A DNA stretch of 8,972 nucleotides from Candidatus Jordarchaeia archaeon. GTDB taxonomy: Archaea; Asgardarchaeota; Jordiarchaeia; Jordiarchaeales; Freyrarchaeaceae. The stretch spans positions 1-8,972 of the forward strand of contig JAHAWR010000061.1 in the NCBI GenBank assembly GCA_018383835.1, given 5' to 3'. Below the pieces are notes generated by a model. It saw only the letters and a list, made by a program, of their open reading frames with translations, did no database searches and was not told where the DNA came from. Position numbers and translations under genes: made by a program. Below, piece after piece: positions 6,751 through 8,972 of the stretch; the stretch's first letter is position 1; every line of letters begins with the position of its first letter.

Positions 6751-8220
6751 ATGTCCGGTGGGAACCCAGACATTAATGCCGAGAAAAGCGAGACAGAAAA
6801 TGTGGCTAAACCTCTAAAGGCAGTCAAAAAAACAGTGAAGAAAAGGGAGGATGCAGAGCATAAGGTTAACGAGGGAAGGAAGGAGGAGGAAGAAGTTCTT
6901 AGGAAAATATTTAGAGAGGCAGAGGCTGAAAAAGAGAAGGCTCCTAAGAAAACGTTCAAAATTTCGGTTAGAGAGAGTTTGTCCGGATACATAACGATTA
7001 ATGATGACGACGCGAAGGAGCTTGCCGTCCATGAGGGGGCAATAGTTGAGTTTGAAGACCCCCTTTCAGGGGCGGGGGGTGTAGCCCTTGCGCATTTGAA
7101 CAAGAATGTCCCTGTAGGGGTTGCTGTGATAGAGCCAGCCCTTAGTGAAGCATGCGGCTTAGACGAAGGCTTCGAGGTAGATATAAAGAAGTTCGAGGGT
7201 GCACCCCAAAAATTGACTAAAATTTCCTTCGGAGTAGAGCCTCTTGAGGGTGAAGCAGAAGAAGCCATAAAGCGTGTCATGGACTCCAAGAAAGAGTTCC
7301 AAGACTGGCTTGACGGGCGGGTCATATTCAAAGACTGGGTTCTTAAAAACCCGAAATTAGGCGTCAATGTTTACATAGTCTCAACAGAACCGCCCCTAAC
7401 TGGAAGACAGGTTGGAATAATAAACTTTGCAGAAATAAAAGAGTACGAGATCAAGCCATGGAGAGCAGCTGTCCCCTTCAACGCCATTCTCCTAATAGAT
7501 GTCTCAAGGAGCATGCTGACTGAAGACATGAAAGTCACAAACATTGCTCCGGCAGTTGAAGCCATAAAAACTATAGGAGGAGAAGAAATACCGGAGGTCA
7601 AAGAATTCTTAGAACAGTTCCAAGAAGGAAAAGCTATTAAAAGAGTGGCTGGTGCGGTCTTCGCCACTCTCCTATACTTGGTGGAAAAAGTGGGTAGGGG
7701 ATACGGTGAGAAGGTTGCTATAGTAACTTACTCCGAAGACGCCGAACCAATAACTTTCCTAATGACAGGAGGAATAAAACTACCATATTTCCACCCTGGA
7801 AAAAGCAAAATGGCAGGCGTCTCACAGCTCAGTAGGCTAATAATAGACAGACTCAATAGGATCTCCAGCCAGCACACGAACATGTCACAGGCCTTGATGA
7901 AAGCATTAGAATTAATTGATATGTGGAGTAAAGAAAGTGAGGAGAAAAAGATACCCACCATGGTTGTACTCTTAAGTGATGGCTTTCCAGATTTATGGGG
8001 TGAGGAGGGTCCTCCTGTTCAAGTCGTACACGATCACTTTTCTGGCAGGAACGACGTTGTGATTTACACGGTTGGCATAGGTGGGGAAGTCCAAGAAAGG
8101 ATAATGGAAGCCATTGCGTCGAAGGGTCGTGGCGTCTACTACAAGGCGGAGGACTTGGGTGACCTGCTGAATTGGTATCAGCGGCTTGCGCGTGACTTAG
8201 TCATTAGACTCGAGACATAG
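6751..8220 (+). CDS. Cdc48-type N domain fused to a von Willebrand A domain
   Basis: A 489-residue protein in four parts. Residues 1-66 are charged and probably disordered or coiled (Lys/Glu-rich). Residues 67-147 read like the Nn double-psi beta barrel of Cdc48/VAT: FKISVRESLSGYITIN, then a LAVHEGAIVEFE turn, a GVALAH strand, and GLDEGFEVDIKKF. Residues 152-236 match the Nc barrel, including LTKISFGVEPLEG, a helix EEAIKRVMDS and the hallmark-like YIVSTEPP (compare FVVVxTxP of Cdc48). Residues 243-485 are a VWA domain with a complete MIDAS: D250-V-S252-R-S254, T376 and D410. No Walker motifs or AAA domain exist. No signal peptide or membrane helix is seen, so it is cytoplasmic. Inferred role: metal-dependent protein-binding adaptor for substrates or partners of a Cdc48-like or other AAA+ ATPase. 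The VWA call is secure; the Cdc48 N call rests on my reading of sequence pattern. Confidence 0.82.
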   Translation: MSGGNPDINAEKSETENVAKPLKAVKKTVKKREDAEHKVNEGRKEEEEVLRKIFREAEAEKEKAPKKTFKISVRESLSGYITINDDDAKELAVHEGAIVEFEDPLSGAGGVALAHLNKNVPVGVAVIEPALSEACGLDEGFEVDIKKFEGAPQKLTKISFGVEPLEGEAEEAIKRVMDSKKEFQDWLDGRVIFKDWVLKNPKLGVNVYIVSTEPPLTGRQVGIINFAEIKEYEIKPWRAAVPFNAILLIDVSRSMLTEDMKVTNIAPAVEAIKTIGGEEIPEVKEFLEQFQEGKAIKRVAGAVFATLLYLVEKVGRGYGEKVAIVTYSEDAEPITFLMTGGIKLPYFHPGKSKMAGVSQLSRLIIDRLNRISSQHTNMSQALMKALELIDMWSKESEEKKIPTMVVLLSDGFPDLWGEEGPPVQVVHDHFSGRNDVVIYTVGIGGEVQERIMEAIASKGRGVYYKAEDLGDLLNWYQRLARDLVIRLET

Positions 8221-8245
8221 CGCCGTAGTTAGCAGTTCCAAGTAG

Positions 8246-8258
8246 AAACTTTAAATAG
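8246..8258 (+). promoter_or_regulatory. BRE/TATA promoter of the IS607 tnpA remnant
   Basis: The sequence gaaactttaaata has an A-rich BRE-like start and a TTTAAATA core centred near 8254. Transcription would start about 8280, two bases before ATG 8282, so tnpA was leaderless. The promoter has survived although the gene has not. The element's left end probably lies within 8221-8281; no terminal inverted repeat was seen, as expected for IS607 elements. Confidence 0.55.
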
Positions 8259-8281
8259 TTGTAAGTATAGATAAGTTACTG

Positions 8282-8512
8282 ATGAGTGAGGGACTCTACA
8301 CGCTTAAAGAAGCTAAGAAGCTTCTTGGAGTCACCACATGGACGATCCAGCAATGAAATAGACAAAAAAATAAGATGCGTCAGAACTATCGGGGGGGAGC
8401 TTGCCAACGATCCAATAACCATTGTCTCACACTTCGCCGGAAAACTCTCGGAATAAGGAGTAATAGGTATAAAGAGGTCGTTAGCTGTGTCAGAGTGCTC
8501 GTATCAAGTTAG
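8282..8512 (+). pseudogene. tnpA: IS607-family TnpA remnant, catalytic domain deleted
   Basis: IS607 TnpA is a serine recombinase with an N-terminal MerR-like helix-turn-helix. The remnant starts MSEGLYTLKEAKKLLGVTTW (the helix-turn-helix), reaches TGA at 8354-8356, then resumes in another frame from 8361 as DKKIRCVRTIGG, the recognition-helix wing. Right after a seven-G run (8391-8397) the sequence jumps to ELANDPITIVSHFAGKL, which belongs near the C-terminus, then after TAA 8454-8456 shifts frame again to LGIRSNRYKEVVSCVRVLVSS and TAG 8510-8512. The central resolvase domain with the catalytic serine and arginines, roughly 120 residues in relatives, is missing. The gene cannot make an active recombinase. 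Confidence 0.85.
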
Positions 8513-8972
8513 ATCCTACAAAGTAAAGCACAACTACGACGTTAAAGAGTTCTTAGAGGCTTACAGGTGGCTATTGCAAAGAGCGATCAACGAGACCTGG
8601 AAAAACATAACTTGGAAGGAAAAGGTCACAAGAGGAAAAGGTTGATCCCGATAATTCCGAAGAGCAGCGAATTCAAGCGCAACCTAAGAAACTTCTTGCT
8701 TAGAAACTGGGTTTTCTGCGCTCACTACGCTGACTCCGCAATCAAGCAAGCATACTCAATTCTGAAGTCTTGGAGGAGAAACTACTTGAAGGGAAGAGGG
8801 ACTAAAACGAAGCCTGTCGTTAAGAAGAAGTTCGTCAGAGTGAAGGAAACACTGTACTCCTACAAGAACGGTAAGATCAAGATAAGCATTAAACCATATG
8901 AAGGGTATTTGGTTTTCGATGTCTCGAACGCTTGGTTTTGGAGTAGGGCTAAGGGGGAGATGGGGGAGCTAA
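8487..8972 (+). pseudogene. tnpB: TnpB (IS607-associated RNA-guided nuclease), frameshifted and cut by window end
   Basis: Probable GTG start at 8487, overlapping the tnpA end by 26 bases as is usual in IS607 elements. The first frame gives SYKVKHNYDVKEFLEAYRWL and LLQRAINETWKNITWKEK, the N-terminal helical region of archaeal TnpB, but stops at TGA 8643-8645. From about 8624 another frame carries the rest: KRLIPIIPKSSEFKRNLRN, FCAHYADSAIKQAYSILKSW, GRGTKTKPVVKKKFVRVKET, and a beta-rich stretch to the window end (8972). A one-base loss (or two-base gain) within about 8612-8640, near A/G runs, explains the shift. The RuvC DED residues and the zinc finger lie beyond the window. The decayed tnpA alongside makes a dead gene more likely than programmed frameshifting, but a sequencing error near the contig end remains possible. 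Confidence 0.83.

Noticed and set aside
6708..7367. 219-codon minus-strand ORF
   Set aside because: It is antisense to the N-terminal half of the Cdc48N-VWA gene. It is Ser/Phe-rich and without any recognisable motif.
6751..8220. AAA+ ATPase (Cdc48 itself)
   Set aside because: Despite the Cdc48-like N-terminal half, there is no Walker A or B motif. The second half is a VWA fold with MIDAS residues.
8612..8645. Programmed frameshift producing TnpB
   Set aside because: No slippery heptamer with downstream structure is evident, and tnpA alongside is clearly dead, so decay or error is simpler.

Overview
The window looks like a piece of a thermophilic archaeal genome, probably Thermoproteota or a related deep lineage, and most likely from a metagenome assembly. 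The evidence is AT-rich TATA boxes about 25-30 bases ahead of starts, leaderless or GGTGG-type translation starts, frequent AGG/AGA and ATA codons, a DUF763 protein, an archaeal HtpX-like protease, and IS607-type TnpA/TnpB elements with archaeal-type TnpB sequence. No rRNA, tRNA or CRISPR array was seen. The first 29 bases are near-identical to an Illumina adapter, so the left edge is an artefact and not genome.

Layout. At the left edge (31-171, +) is what looks like the last 47 codons of a tnpB gene. DUF763 (237-1355, +) follows, with its own promoter. Facing it is a dead P-loop ATPase gene (1390-2205, -) with two nonsense codons and a frameshifted middle. Upstream of that on the same strand are an M48/HtpX-like membrane protease with a perfect EF-hand loop in its C-terminal part (2294-3283, -) and a MuiA-type DUF4140/DUF4139 coiled-coil protein (3371-4924, -). 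An AT-rich divergent region (4925-5199) holds the MuiA promoter, a perfect 17-bp tandem duplication and a 27-codon upstream ORF.

Rightward from there run an amidohydrolase-2 family protein with a changed metal site and an unrecognised C-terminal extension of about 150 residues (5200-6699, +), then a protein joining what looks like a complete Cdc48/VAT-type N domain (double-psi barrel plus Nc barrel) to a von Willebrand A domain with an intact MIDAS (6751-8220, +). The right edge is a decayed IS607 element: tnpA lacks its serine recombinase catalytic domain (8282-8512), and the overlapping tnpB is frameshifted and cut off by the window end (8487-8972).

How the genes may fit together. The amidohydrolase and the Cdc48N-VWA gene are co-directional and 51 bases apart, and may be a functional pair. 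The VWA protein has the substrate or partner-binding half of Cdc48 but no ATPase, which suggests an adaptor or scaffold in AAA+ ATPase or protein quality-control work. The HtpX-like membrane protease nearby fits a proteostasis theme, but no link is shown. TnpB sequence in the same orientation at both ends may mean the contig broke at repeats, that the segment lies between two element copies, or that the contig closes on itself through tnpB.
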